Positions 39,385 to 48,113 of a stretch of DNA of 64,000 nucleotides are shown here, piece after piece; the stretch's first letter is position 1; each line of letters begins with the position of its first letter. The notes beneath the pieces are model-generated. The model had not been told where the DNA came from and did not search any database. It saw only the letters and a list, made by a program, of their open reading frames with translations. Both the position numbers and the translations under genes were made by a program. Origin of the DNA: Lachnospiraceae bacterium (GTDB lineage: Bacteria > Bacillota > Clostridia > Lachnospirales > Lachnospiraceae); the NCBI GenBank assembly GCA_024684085.1, contig JAIKXM010000036.1, forward strand, positions 1-64,000. Direction: 5' to 3'.

Positions 39385-39831
39385 TTATATCGGCTGAGGT
39401 AATAATAGAATATTTTCTATTAGTTCTCGAGCCATTATAATCGGGCAATCAACTATGGATTCTATATTTTTCTTTATAGATTCAAAATGAATTTCAGGAG
39501 TAATAATTACTGCATCCACATTATTGGTCATTTTTTTAATATCGTGTATGATTTCTGTAGTTTCTAACTCTATATTCTTATTCATGTCTACGCAGTAAAT
39601 TACCGAAATTTGGTTGCGAATAAACATCTCATATAGTGCTTTTCCTATTCGTCCCATACCATAAATTGCAACTTTATTAATTTTGATTTCATCCAATATA
39701 TCTTTAATACTTAATGATGAATATTCAAGCATTATAATCTCAAATAGCGTCTGAGAAATCATTTTCTCTATTAGCAATCCTCGTTCCAGGTCTTCAATCT
39801 TATTATGCAATTGTTCATTTGTTTCATTCAT
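39385..39831 (-). CDS. Stand-alone Rossmann module protein
   Basis: The 148-residue protein has an N-terminal helical or coiled segment and one Rossmann-like module (KVAIYGMGRIGKALYEMF, CVDMNK, DAVIITPEI). Unlike the gene at 36.6 kb it has no membrane helix. Its start overlaps the upstream WbsX-type stop by four bases (ATGA), so the two are made together and may work as a pair. The fold suggests NAD- or nucleotide-sugar binding; no catalytic residues can be assigned. Confidence 0.65.
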   Translation of the reverse strand: MNETNEQLHNKIEDLERGLLIEKMISQTLFEIIMLEYSSLSIKDILDEIKINKVAIYGMGRIGKALYEMFIRNQISVIYCVDMNKNIELETTEIIHDIKKMTNNVDAVIITPEIHFESIKKNIESIVDCPIIMARELIENILLLPQPI

Positions 39832-40907
39832 AACATCTTACCTTTTTTAATTGCCTCTAAATAACCATATTTGTATGTTTCATCAGGTTCAAGAAAAGCT
39901 CCTTCGCCCCATTCATTCCAAGCATTGATAAAAAGGAAATCATTTTCTAAGTCAAGGCTTCTTTGATATTGGATCTTAAAATAGTATTCAACTACATCAG
40001 GGGTGTTGTTTTCAAAGGTTAGCCATACACGGTTTCCTATTCTTGGAGAATTATCCCATCCTACAAAAAAGCCAAGATAATGGTTTTTACCTTTAAAAAC
40101 ATATCTTTGAACCATACGATCGCATATTTTTGCATAGTCTTGAACAGGATATTCTTTTTTAGTGTCCATATAATCTATCGGTTTATGCAAATTAGTGACT
40201 TGTTTTTCTGGCAAAAAATGTTGTGAAATAAATGGTTCGAAATCATATATTGCATCGCCATATATGGGTATTTCTTTGTCAATATCCATTCGATGTGTAT
40301 TGATAATAAATAAACCATTTTTAAAGTCGTTTTGAATAGCGAGTTTATTCCAGAAAGAGAGCATTTCTTTTCGTTTCTTTATATCAGCTGCCCGGTATAT
40401 GGCAATGACCGGACGTCCATCTTTTTTGATATACTCATTTCTTTTAAAAAAGGGTAATAAATATTGAAAATGCTCCTCCCATTCCTTTTCATTTCCATAA
40501 TCTTGATTTATTAGGATTTGTTTCGATCCCATATCTCCATCCCATGTCCTGGTCCACGGTTCATTTGCCCAGCAAAACATAAAATTCAAAGGTATATTCT
40601 GCTCGTTTAATAAATTCTCCAAAGGTTTTTCTAATAGTTTTTTCCCTGCAAACCAATAATGATAAAAGCAAAATCCATCAATACCATATTCTTTGGCTAA
40701 CTTCATTTGTTCAGGAATAACTGAAGGATCGGACAAATCATAATAATTCTCATTTAGCGGAATACGTGGTTGCAAATGATTTTCAAACAAGGGTTTTGCC
40801 TTTTTAACATTTGTCCATTCAGTAAAACCATCTCCCCACCACAGGTCGTTTTCTGGTATTCTATGAAATTGTGGAAGATATAAGGCAATTACCTGAGTTT
40901 GTTTCAT
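39828..40907 (-). CDS. WbsX/GH99-like glycan-biosynthesis protein
   Basis: This 359-residue paralogue of the protein at 37.2 kb carries the same motif series: ALYLPQFHRIPENDLWWG, GFTEWTNV, FCFYHYWFAG, CWANEPWTRTWDG, GFFVGWDNSPR and a closing FINAWNEWGEGAFLEP. Two such genes in one locus suggest two distinct linkages or sugars. Each is immediately followed or accompanied by a Rossmann-module gene. No signal peptide is seen, so it acts inside the cell. Confidence 0.82.
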   Translation of the reverse strand: MKQTQVIALYLPQFHRIPENDLWWGDGFTEWTNVKKAKPLFENHLQPRIPLNENYYDLSDPSVIPEQMKLAKEYGIDGFCFYHYWFAGKKLLEKPLENLLNEQNIPLNFMFCWANEPWTRTWDGDMGSKQILINQDYGNEKEWEEHFQYLLPFFKRNEYIKKDGRPVIAIYRAADIKKRKEMLSFWNKLAIQNDFKNGLFIINTHRMDIDKEIPIYGDAIYDFEPFISQHFLPEKQVTNLHKPIDYMDTKKEYPVQDYAKICDRMVQRYVFKGKNHYLGFFVGWDNSPRIGNRVWLTFENNTPDVVEYYFKIQYQRSLDLENDFLFINAWNEWGEGAFLEPDETYKYGYLEAIKKGKML

Positions 40908-40940
40908 ATTGTATAACAGTTCCTTTTTAATTAATTCTAA

Positions 40941-42161
40941 CTAAGAAATATAAATATCCACGGAATTACTTTCACTGTCGAACCAGAAGCATTCATTTAT
41001 ACCGTATGAAGATAGTGTATTAAATATCTCTTTTCTAATGGCTTCTGTAAACGTAGCTATAATAATAGTGCTGTTTGACAGGTTGTTTTTTACTTCGTCA
41101 ATTTTATATATAGGAATGTCCATTGGGACGTTATTATCGTAATTATTACTTACTATATATCCCTGAGGACTATATCCCCATAATCTAAGAATATTGAAAG
41201 CTTTTTGACCACATTTTCCTGCTCCATATATATATATGATGTTATTTTTGATAATAGTAGTGGCTTTTACTTTGTTTGAATAGTTAATCTTTAGATCATG
41301 GAGGTTAAATATGTTGAGATCCTTATCTAATAATGGGAATAATATGGTAGTAGTATCCTGCCAAAAGTTAATAATCTTAGAAGCCCAATAATCTGATACT
41401 ATTTTTTCGGTAATATATCCGGCTTCTTGGGCAATAAATGGTAATATTCGCTCTATAGAATGACTAATTGTACCATCCGCTGGCATAGGTTCTTCAGGAA
41501 AGTCATTATACTGCCATTTATATTGAAATAATGGTTTTAATGCTTCTAACCTTGCCCAAAATACGCTCCCCAGCGCTTCAGGAGGGTTATCTGCTGAAAA
41601 ATGGATATCTAAATTTAACTTATGAGCCAGTTTTTGGGTATTTTCAAAATTCTCTCCCCATAAGTAGGAATATTTTGTAGTAAAATAATCTCCAAAAGGT
41701 TCAGGCGGAATAAGCAACCCAATTTGAGAATTTGTTCTAAAATAGTTTACTATATTATTAATATAATTCTGAGAAGCCAACATAGACGACCATAGCACTT
41801 CTACCCAAATGTCTGTGTCCTTGTGAAGGTGTTCTGAAATAGGTTTTTTGTCATGAGTAAAGCATATATATTTATAATTTTTAATTATAGATCGGCATGC
41901 TACTAAAAGAGCAGATAAATCTCTGCCTCTATTTTCTTTGTGTATGAAGATCAATTTCTTATTAGTTATTTCCTTTTGAACCTTAGATAATACTCTTTTA
42001 TTTGAACTAACCAAGCAAATATCGATTTCGTTTGGGATTGATCGGATATATGAATAATATCTCTCAAGAGTGTCTTCATAATACAAATAACAAATAATTA
42101 AGACATCCTTATAATCACACTTTTCAGAATACTCTGTGGAAAATATCTTATACGGAAACAT
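40941..42161 (-). CDS. RgpF-like rhamnan-synthesis protein with C-terminal Rossmann module
   Basis: The first ~290 residues match the rhamnan synthesis F type: LIICYLYYEDTLERYYSYI, then NRGRDLSALLV and YICFTHDKKPISE, and LGSVFWARLEALKPLF later. This family builds rhamnose-containing or related wall polysaccharides. The C-terminal ~100 residues add a Rossmann-like module (IIYIYGAGKCGQKAF, then GYIVSNNY and STIIIATFTEAI). The start overlaps nothing; AAAGGAG is about 12 bases upstream. Confidence 0.8.
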   Translation of the reverse strand: MFPYKIFSTEYSEKCDYKDVLIICYLYYEDTLERYYSYIRSIPNEIDICLVSSNKRVLSKVQKEITNKKLIFIHKENRGRDLSALLVACRSIIKNYKYICFTHDKKPISEHLHKDTDIWVEVLWSSMLASQNYINNIVNYFRTNSQIGLLIPPEPFGDYFTTKYSYLWGENFENTQKLAHKLNLDIHFSADNPPEALGSVFWARLEALKPLFQYKWQYNDFPEEPMPADGTISHSIERILPFIAQEAGYITEKIVSDYWASKIINFWQDTTTILFPLLDKDLNIFNLHDLKINYSNKVKATTIIKNNIIYIYGAGKCGQKAFNILRLWGYSPQGYIVSNNYDNNVPMDIPIYKIDEVKNNLSNSTIIIATFTEAIRKEIFNTLSSYGINECFWFDSESNSVDIYIS

Positions 42162-42166
42162 ATTAT

Positions 42167-43441
42167 TTAAAACACTCCTTTATTATCAATGCAAAGTGTC
42201 TCTTTTTCAATTTCAGTAACAATATCCATTAATGAAATGATCTGACAATCAAAATCTGTTACTAAGGATGAGCATATATCTTTATAATAATGAATTGCTG
42301 TAATAATAATAGCATCAACCGGTTCAGAGATATCTTTAGGGGATACTATTTTAATATGATTAATTATTAAAGAAGGATTCTGGTCTATTGCATACAACAC
42401 TTTTACATCGGTTCCTTTTAGATCTTCCAATAACTGCTGCCCTAATTCTTTCATTCCATATATTGCTATTTTTCTAATTCCTCGCTCTATAAAATAATTA
42501 CTAAGAGAAGCCCCGTTATTGTTATTGCGTATCCATTTTGTTAACACATAATAGAACTCTTTATACTTTAGCGAGGTGTCTTGTTCTTCCTTAATGGCAT
42601 TGATAACTATAGCTTCTATGACTGTTTTTATTTCTTCGGAAGCATTTGCATACGTATGAAATAATCCCGCAGTAGCTTCTATTTTGTTTAGGTGTAACTT
42701 AGCCATGCTCTGTATTACATTCTCTTTATATTCATATTTTTCTGCGAGATCTTTATTTTTCTCAAAAATAAACAATCGACTGGGCCAGAGTAATTCATCT
42801 TTTTTGCCAATACAATCGCTTAGTTCGTTATGAACTATAGATATTTGATCATCATAAATAATAGTATTATTATCGTTTCTAATTATTCGAAAGAAAAATT
42901 CCCAATCTTGTAGTCGTTGCATTTTTTCGTCAAATCCAGATTGCAATTCTTGAATATCTCTACTTAGAATTACTGTATTTGTATCTATTTGATTTTCTTT
43001 AAGCATGATTTTTTGAAGTTCAACCCTATCGCGTAGTAGTTCTGCATTAATTTGAGGCCAAATACAGGATGAGGAATCCATGAACTTCATGATCATCTGT
43101 CCAAATGAAATTACGGGTGTCGTAATATTTTCAATTAATTCGATTCTATGTTGTAAATAATCTTGGTAAAATGAGTTATCAGAATCTAAAAAAGCCAAAT
43201 ATTTTCCGTTTGCCTCTTTTATGCCAATATTTCTTGCGTAATTTGCACCTCGGTTTTCTATATTATGTATAAATCGGATACGCTTATCTGTAAAAGTATT
43301 AATTATTTGAGGAGTTTCATCTGTTGATCCGTCATCAATTATGATAAGTTCAAAATCTTGATATGTTTGATTTAAAACACTTTCAATCGCAATAGATATA
43401 ACGCTTGCTCGGTTGTATGTTGGCATAATAATTGAAATCAT
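42167..43441 (-). CDS. GT2 glycosyltransferase with C-terminal Rossmann module
   Basis: The 424-residue protein begins directly with a GT-A fold: SIIMPTYNRASVISIAIESV, ELIIIDDGSTDETPQI and the DXD motif in YLAFLDSDNSF. This is an inverting family 2 transferase. After a helical middle, residues ~325–420 form a Rossmann-like module (KIAIYGMKELGQQLL, YAIDQNP, DAIIITAIHYY). It makes the sixth sugar-transfer-type enzyme in the locus. Confidence 0.85.
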   Translation of the reverse strand: MISIIMPTYNRASVISIAIESVLNQTYQDFELIIIDDGSTDETPQIINTFTDKRIRFIHNIENRGANYARNIGIKEANGKYLAFLDSDNSFYQDYLQHRIELIENITTPVISFGQMIMKFMDSSSCIWPQINAELLRDRVELQKIMLKENQIDTNTVILSRDIQELQSGFDEKMQRLQDWEFFFRIIRNDNNTIIYDDQISIVHNELSDCIGKKDELLWPSRLFIFEKNKDLAEKYEYKENVIQSMAKLHLNKIEATAGLFHTYANASEEIKTVIEAIVINAIKEEQDTSLKYKEFYYVLTKWIRNNNNGASLSNYFIERGIRKIAIYGMKELGQQLLEDLKGTDVKVLYAIDQNPSLIINHIKIVSPKDISEPVDAIIITAIHYYKDICSSLVTDFDCQIISLMDIVTEIEKETLCIDNKGVF

Positions 43442-43525
43442 ACTTTTTATTTCCTTGTAAGATCAGCTCATATTTAAATACAACATTCATAAATAGAAAA
43501 AATGGGTTTTAAACAAATCAGGGCT

Positions 43526-44557
43526 CTATTTTTTTTCGCATATTAATACGATATCATCATATATAAATCCGTATCTTTTTATCTCTTCTTCATTCATTAT
43601 TCTGTTGGGAGAATAAAGATTAACTTTTAAGCCAAACGTTTCTAATCTTTCTTTGTAATCGAACCCATAGAGTCGTACATGGTCTTTTTGTCCGTAATAA
43701 GTCATTCGCTCTTCTGGTGAAGAAATAGTATCTTCTTCAATTGTCGCAATACTGGTGCAAATTGGAAAGCTTAGTATGAGTTTTCCGGTTTTTTTAATAA
43801 CCCTTTTTAATTCACTGATTGCTCTCTTTTCGTTTGATACATGTTCAAGAACATGATTGGCTATTACATAATCAAAAGTACCATCTTTAAACGGAATATC
43901 GGTTATATCCATAACGAAATCTGCTCTGCCGTATTCCAAATCTGCTGAAATGTAATTGCAAAATTTAAGTCTCTTTATTCTTTGAGATAAACTATTTTCA
44001 GGCGCAAAATGCAGAACACTGGTATTATCATTAAATATATTTGTATAATTACTGATTACGTAGTATACCCAACGTAGCCGGTCAATTGCACCACAATTAG
44101 GGCATAGGCAATTATCTCTTTTTCCACCGCCAATAATATGGTATTTCGTAAATATGTTTAATTCTCCATATTCTATTCCACCTTCATTGAATTTGGAAAC
44201 AGTATTTCCACAAATCAGGCAATAATGATCATCTGAATTTGAAGCGATATTATTACTAATAAACTCAGAGCAATCATAACAATTCTGAACTTTGTGTGCA
44301 TGAAGGTATGCGACAAGATCTTTAACTATTAATTTATCTGCTATTGCAATCAAGAAAATATATTTATCGTAACAAGATTTATCTTTCAAGAGTTCCCTGA
44401 TCCCTAATACTCTTTCATTTTCATATATAGTCTTTTTCGATAAACTCTCAGAAACGACAAAACCACTAATTTTACATATATGATTATTATTAATCCAACA
44501 GTATAACCTATGTGCATAATCACCTGTTCCGTATATGAAAACTTCTTTATCTTGCAT
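43526..44557 (-). CDS. Rossmann module + zinc ribbon + class I methyltransferase
   Basis: Three parts are visible in 343 residues. Residues 1–100 hold the recurring module (VFIYGTGDYAHRLYCW). Residues ~110–165 hold two Cys pairs (CLICG and CPNCG) of a zinc ribbon. The remainder is a type 11 SAM methyltransferase with VLHFAPENSL, DFVMDITDIPFKDGTFDYV and NHVLEHV. The target may be a sugar. The three-part order is compact and probably defines a specific biosynthetic subfamily. Confidence 0.78.
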   Translation of the reverse strand: MQDKEVFIYGTGDYAHRLYCWINNNHICKISGFVVSESLSKKTIYENERVLGIRELLKDKSCYDKYIFLIAIADKLIVKDLVAYLHAHKVQNCYDCSEFISNNIASNSDDHYCLICGNTVSKFNEGGIEYGELNIFTKYHIIGGGKRDNCLCPNCGAIDRLRWVYYVISNYTNIFNDNTSVLHFAPENSLSQRIKRLKFCNYISADLEYGRADFVMDITDIPFKDGTFDYVIANHVLEHVSNEKRAISELKRVIKKTGKLILSFPICTSIATIEEDTISSPEERMTYYGQKDHVRLYGFDYKERLETFGLKVNLYSPNRIMNEEEIKRYGFIYDDIVLICEKK

Positions 44558-44579
44558 TTTCTTTAGGATCCTCCGTAAT

Positions 44580-45503
44580 TCATATAATTATAGTTTTACT
44601 GTTTATCCCTAAATTAGTGAGAAATGAATGGACCTTATTTTTTATGATCATATTACCAATTGCTATAATAACATAATCAAAATCCTTAGTTGGAATTACC
44701 TTTGGATCTTCAATTGAGTAATCGTCTATTGGCTTTATAGAATTATAACAGGCATCGACCCATGCCACTACTTTACAATAATTGGTTTTTTTAATTTGGT
44801 TATAATACATTTGTCCGATTTTTCCTGCGCCGTATAGAATAACTTTTGAGTTTTGAGGAATTTTAAATCCCGGGAAATGAAACTCATCAAGAGGTACAAA
44901 ATCTTCTTTAAAATATATTTTTTTAACAGGCAGTTTTATATCTCCATTTAAGTAATATAAACATGATGCTCTATGCCATCCATCTATGATTAAGTTATTT
45001 CTACCTACAACTGTGATACAATTATCTGACATCTCATATCCGTGTTCTTTGATATATTCTAAGCAATTGGTTAGGCGAGATTCATTAGTTTCGTTGATCC
45101 AATTAGAAGCACGATTTTTGGTATCATTAATGTTAATTGTCCCTTGGAGAGCTTTTACTCGTGAGCATTCTGTCAAATTAATCATGATTCCGTTATCATT
45201 TAGAACGTTAAGCTTGCTTAAGTAACATTCTTCTTTATTAATTTTACTTATATATTTTATATATGGAGAAAGCTGATGAACAAACCTTATATCCCATTTA
45301 TTAACATCAAAATCCTCTAAAGAAACAAGGTTATTAATTACATTTGTTAATTCCCTTGTGAAGATTTCAAATGAATTAATGCTAAAATCAAAACGCCAAT
45401 CATCGATATGTAAATGTATAGATTCTCCTATATTATCATCTAGCCAAACATTATGATTATATATTTTTTCACTAGCAAGTTTTATCACACCTGGATTACT
45501 CAT
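44580..45503 (-). CDS. ParB/Srx-like domain fused to a Rossmann module
   Basis: The 307-residue protein has a central ParB/sulfiredoxin-like stretch (ITVVGRNNLIIDGWHRASCLYYL, whose DGxHR motif is typical). A C-terminal Rossmann-like module follows (SKVILYGAGKIGQMYYN, AWVDACYN, DYVIIAIGNM). ParB-like folds in non-chromosomal contexts can be CTP-binding or kinase-like enzymes. That makes a small-molecule role more likely here than DNA partitioning, but this is inference. The N-terminal ~100 residues are not recognised. Confidence 0.62.
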   Translation of the reverse strand: MSNPGVIKLASEKIYNHNVWLDDNIGESIHLHIDDWRFDFSINSFEIFTRELTNVINNLVSLEDFDVNKWDIRFVHQLSPYIKYISKINKEECYLSKLNVLNDNGIMINLTECSRVKALQGTININDTKNRASNWINETNESRLTNCLEYIKEHGYEMSDNCITVVGRNNLIIDGWHRASCLYYLNGDIKLPVKKIYFKEDFVPLDEFHFPGFKIPQNSKVILYGAGKIGQMYYNQIKKTNYCKVVAWVDACYNSIKPIDDYSIEDPKVIPTKDFDYVIIAIGNMIIKNKVHSFLTNLGINSKTIII

Positions 45504-45529
45504 AAGTTTTATCCTTATTATTAAAAAGT

Positions 45530-46096
45530 TTAGTATTGTGAAAAGCCTAAATAATCTTCAAATATATTTAAAAATTGTTGCTCTTTAATTAAAAACAATA
45601 GTCTATTCGTATACTTGAAAAAAACTTTGGAAAGCATATCTACAAATTCATCGTTATTCAAAATATATGAATATTCATTTATCCAATCTACATTTGCACT
45701 TTTAAAAGTTTTATCTCGAAAAATGGCAGATGCCAACCTGTATACCATTTCTACTTCAGGTATTAAGTATTTTTTTTCTTCAATAAAACGGCATTTAGTC
45801 CAAGCTGCATTTTGTATTATTTTATCAAGAGGAATAATATATCGATCAGTCAAGCTAAATGAAGGCAATTGAAAAAAAATCTCATACAAAACTTGTTGTT
45901 TTTTTAGTAGTATAAACTCAGTTAGATTGTATCCAAAATGGTACCCATTATGCGTTGAAATTGGATGTGTTATTATCTGGTACCCTTGGAGCTTGGCATA
46001 TTCAAGAATATCAGCCTTATTTTCTTCTTTACACAACATAGTGTAATTATAGTCAGAATAACTTATCAATCTATACTCTACATTAGCGTTAATCAT
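45530..46096 (-). CDS. Putative nucleotidyltransferase-like protein A
   Basis: The 188-residue protein is not firmly recognised. Its layout (YNYTMLCKEENKADIL, a beta-hairpin middle, YLIPEVEMVYRLASAIFRDK, then a helical end) parallels that of the 194-residue gene two places upstream. That gene looks like a nucleotidyltransferase-fold protein; here the expected metal Asp pair is not clear, so this could be an inactive or substrate-binding paralogue. ATG 46096 is chosen (GGAG upstream). It overlaps the preceding stop by eight bases (ATGATTAA), implying coupling. Confidence 0.5.
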   Translation of the reverse strand: MINANVEYRLISYSDYNYTMLCKEENKADILEYAKLQGYQIITHPISTHNGYHFGYNLTEFILLKKQQVLYEIFFQLPSFSLTDRYIIPLDKIIQNAAWTKCRFIEEKKYLIPEVEMVYRLASAIFRDKTFKSANVDWINEYSYILNNDEFVDMLSKVFFKYTNRLLFLIKEQQFLNIFEDYLGFSQY

Positions 46097-46328
46097 TATT
46101 ATGCTTGTCTCCACGTAAAACTTTTTTATAGTTTTTTAATTGTTCCATAGCCTGAAGTGCTAAAGTAGACATTTGTAGAAATTCAGTCTCCGTTAATAAA
46201 AACCTGGCATTATCGTTTTGTATATGAATGATTCGATCACTGTCATTTGATACAGGCTCATTTAATTCAACATTAAATACAGAATTTCCAATATGCAATT
46301 CGCCGATATTCTTTATCCATTCTCCCAT
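46089..46328 (-). CDS. Small protein of unknown function (79 residues)
   Basis: The product has a beta-rich first half and a helical second half with the distinctive pattern HIQNDNARFLLTETEFLQM, then LALQAMEQLKNYK. It has no signal or membrane segment. It sits three bases after one putative nucleotidyltransferase gene and overlaps the start of the other. This suggests a small subunit or substrate-carrying partner, but nothing in the sequence proves it. Confidence 0.6.
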   Translation of the reverse strand: MGEWIKNIGELHIGNSVFNVELNEPVSNDSDRIIHIQNDNARFLLTETEFLQMSTLALQAMEQLKNYKKVLRGDKHNND

Positions 46329-46331
46329 ATT

Positions 46332-46916
46332 TCACCTACACCTATATCCGGTATCTACATACCCATTTTTATTCATATAATCTTTAAGCATAATAGGAAA
46401 ATCTTCTTTTTTTATTTCGAGTCCGCTTTCTTCTGCTAAGAGAAGTATTCTATCTACATATTCTTTTTTAAGCTCGCTTTTATGAAATAAGCCGTGATAC
46501 ATTAGAGAATAAATATAGTCAATAGGATTAGGAATATAATATCCTTCTTTAGTTATGACTCGACGTTTTAGTAAGTCGTTTTCCCATTGTTCATCATAGT
46601 AAGAGTCACCAACAACTCGTAAATCTAATGGTACTAATGCACCAGCAATTAGAACATTAAGATGTATTTTATCTGAATCATTAATTCTACATGTTGCTGA
46701 TAGAGCATTGATCACCATATCAGAATCATCACATAACATATCAATATCTTCATGAAGTGAAATTAATTTGTTATTTGAAAATAATTCATAGTTTCTTAAA
46801 ACCATGGTATTACATTTATAATTATTTAAAGAACATAACATTTCTATAATTGAGTTCCATTCCTTCATAGAGGCTCCTGATTGTTTTATTATAGGTTTTA
46901 TATTAGTTTTATCCAT
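46332..46916 (-). CDS. Putative nucleotidyltransferase-fold protein B
   Basis: The 194-residue protein carries LISLHEDIDMLCDDSDMV near residue 52, an Asp-x-Asp placement like the metal site of minimal nucleotidyltransferases. HLNVLIAGALVPLDLRVVG then supplies a third acidic position, and YYIPNPIDYIYSLMYHGLFHK begins a helical C-terminus. The fold assignment is tentative. Its start lies 19 bases inside the 3' end of the upstream propeller gene. It may activate or modify an alcohol group in the glycan pathway. Confidence 0.55.
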   Translation of the reverse strand: MDKTNIKPIIKQSGASMKEWNSIIEMLCSLNNYKCNTMVLRNYELFSNNKLISLHEDIDMLCDDSDMVINALSATCRINDSDKIHLNVLIAGALVPLDLRVVGDSYYDEQWENDLLKRRVITKEGYYIPNPIDYIYSLMYHGLFHKSELKKEYVDRILLLAEESGLEIKKEDFPIMLKDYMNKNGYVDTGYRCR

Positions 46917-47944
46917 GTTTGGAAAGAAATAGATTCTCCTTCGTTAAATACTTCGCTGGTTAATTCCTTCCTATCAAGCTCTGATTCAATCCAAAGTCGA
47001 TAAAAATGATCCTTATCCATATTTAAATCGAATTTATACATCTGTTTGTAAGAATCACAATATGTCACTTTGCCGTCATCTGTTTGAAAAATATAAGCAC
47101 CGGAATCAAATCTTTTATACATTGTGTACTTATTATTTGTTATGTGTATTTGCTCATTTTTATCTAAAATAATTGATCCAAAGTGATTTCCCGGTACTGC
47201 AATAGTCAAAAAACCTTCTTGAGTTTCTACAATTCCAGAGTAAGTATCGTTTAGACGATTAATATATGATGGTATTTCAAGTTCACTACATTTGTAACCA
47301 TCCCATTTAACAATAGAGGTGTTTTTTCTGGGAGAAAGTAAAAAACAATGCCCATCATATGCTATTCCGGAGTATCGATTTCCTTCTTTTCCAACTGGTA
47401 TCCATTCGTAGTCGAAATCGGATTTATTTAACTTTAATATGCTATTGTCTTTACAAGATGCGAAGTAAAGCGTGTTATCTATTTCTATAGGTCTGCTTCT
47501 GAAAAACAAATCCGTAGGCAAATCTAATCTATCTGAAAAAATATTAGTTATATATTCTATTTTATTCTTTTCCGGTTTAAGTGTAACCAAAGCAGGATAA
47601 TATCCCCCGGCAAATACAATAACATCACCACACATGAACATATTACGAAAATAAGTCTTGTTTGTGCAATAATCGTATTTATTTAAAGGAATACTTCTCC
47701 ATTGTCTGGTTTTTGTGGAAAAAATCCATATATCTCTTGATTCCAACGGGGCAACTATAATTTCTTCATTATATTCCATTATGCTTCCGCATAATCTTTG
47801 ACTCCATAAGGATTTTCCCGGTATAGTGCCATGAAAATGGATTTTTTGATTCGTTAGGTTGATTGAACACAATAGATTAATATTCTTGCAAAAAAACAAT
47901 ATTTTATCATCTACAAGAATGGCATCTTCAAATAATAGATTCAT
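46898..47944 (-). CDS. Beta-propeller (Kelch/WD-like) protein
   Basis: The 348-residue protein is built of repeated four-strand blades. Examples are EDAILVDDKILFFCKNINL, GSIMEYNEEIIVAPLES, NMFMCGDVIVFAGGYYP, GIAYDGHCFLLSPRK and GIVETQEGFLTIAVPG. About six to seven blades fit the length. There is no signal peptide. It leads the AT-rich locus behind a likely promoter. A substrate-recognition or scaffold role is plausible. ATG 47944 is preferred because AAAGG abuts the ATG at 47950 but lies six bases from 47944. Confidence 0.65.
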   Translation of the reverse strand: MNLLFEDAILVDDKILFFCKNINLLCSINLTNQKIHFHGTIPGKSLWSQRLCGSIMEYNEEIIVAPLESRDIWIFSTKTRQWRSIPLNKYDYCTNKTYFRNMFMCGDVIVFAGGYYPALVTLKPEKNKIEYITNIFSDRLDLPTDLFFRSRPIEIDNTLYFASCKDNSILKLNKSDFDYEWIPVGKEGNRYSGIAYDGHCFLLSPRKNTSIVKWDGYKCSELEIPSYINRLNDTYSGIVETQEGFLTIAVPGNHFGSIILDKNEQIHITNNKYTMYKRFDSGAYIFQTDDGKVTYCDSYKQMYKFDLNMDKDHFYRLWIESELDRKELTSEVFNEGESISFQTWIKLI

Positions 47945-47961
47945 TTTCATCCTTTAATTGT

Positions 47962-47989
47962 AATATAGTTAAATACTATTGTTTTCCAA
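47962..47989 (-). promoter_or_regulatory. Possible promoter of the glycan locus
   Basis: On the minus strand TTGGAA (47984–47989), a 16-base spacer and TATATT (47962–47967) lie 18 bases before the propeller gene start. If real, one transcript could cover the whole minus-strand locus, whose genes overlap or sit within about 70 bases of each other. Confidence 0.45.
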
Positions 47990-48005
47990 TAAATAATCAT
48001 ATAAA

Positions 48006-48046
48006 AGTGGGGTGCTAAATACACTCTTCAGTGCAAGCACCCCACT
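48006..48046 (-). terminator. Terminator of the secreted InlB-repeat protein gene
   Basis: AGTGGGGTGCT pairs perfectly with AGCACCCCACT (11 pairs), followed on the minus strand by TTTTATATG. It stands about 70 bases after the stop codon and insulates the secreted-protein operon from the glycan locus. Confidence 0.75.
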
Positions 48047-48113
48047 ATATTACAAATGATTATTAATAATAACTATTGATATAATCATTCGAGATAATTT
48101 TTAACTAAATAAA

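Noticed and set aside
44580-45503. Chromosome-partition ParB
   Set aside because: Only the DGxHR-type segment is shared. There is no helix-turn-helix region or parA neighbour, and a Rossmann module is fused instead.
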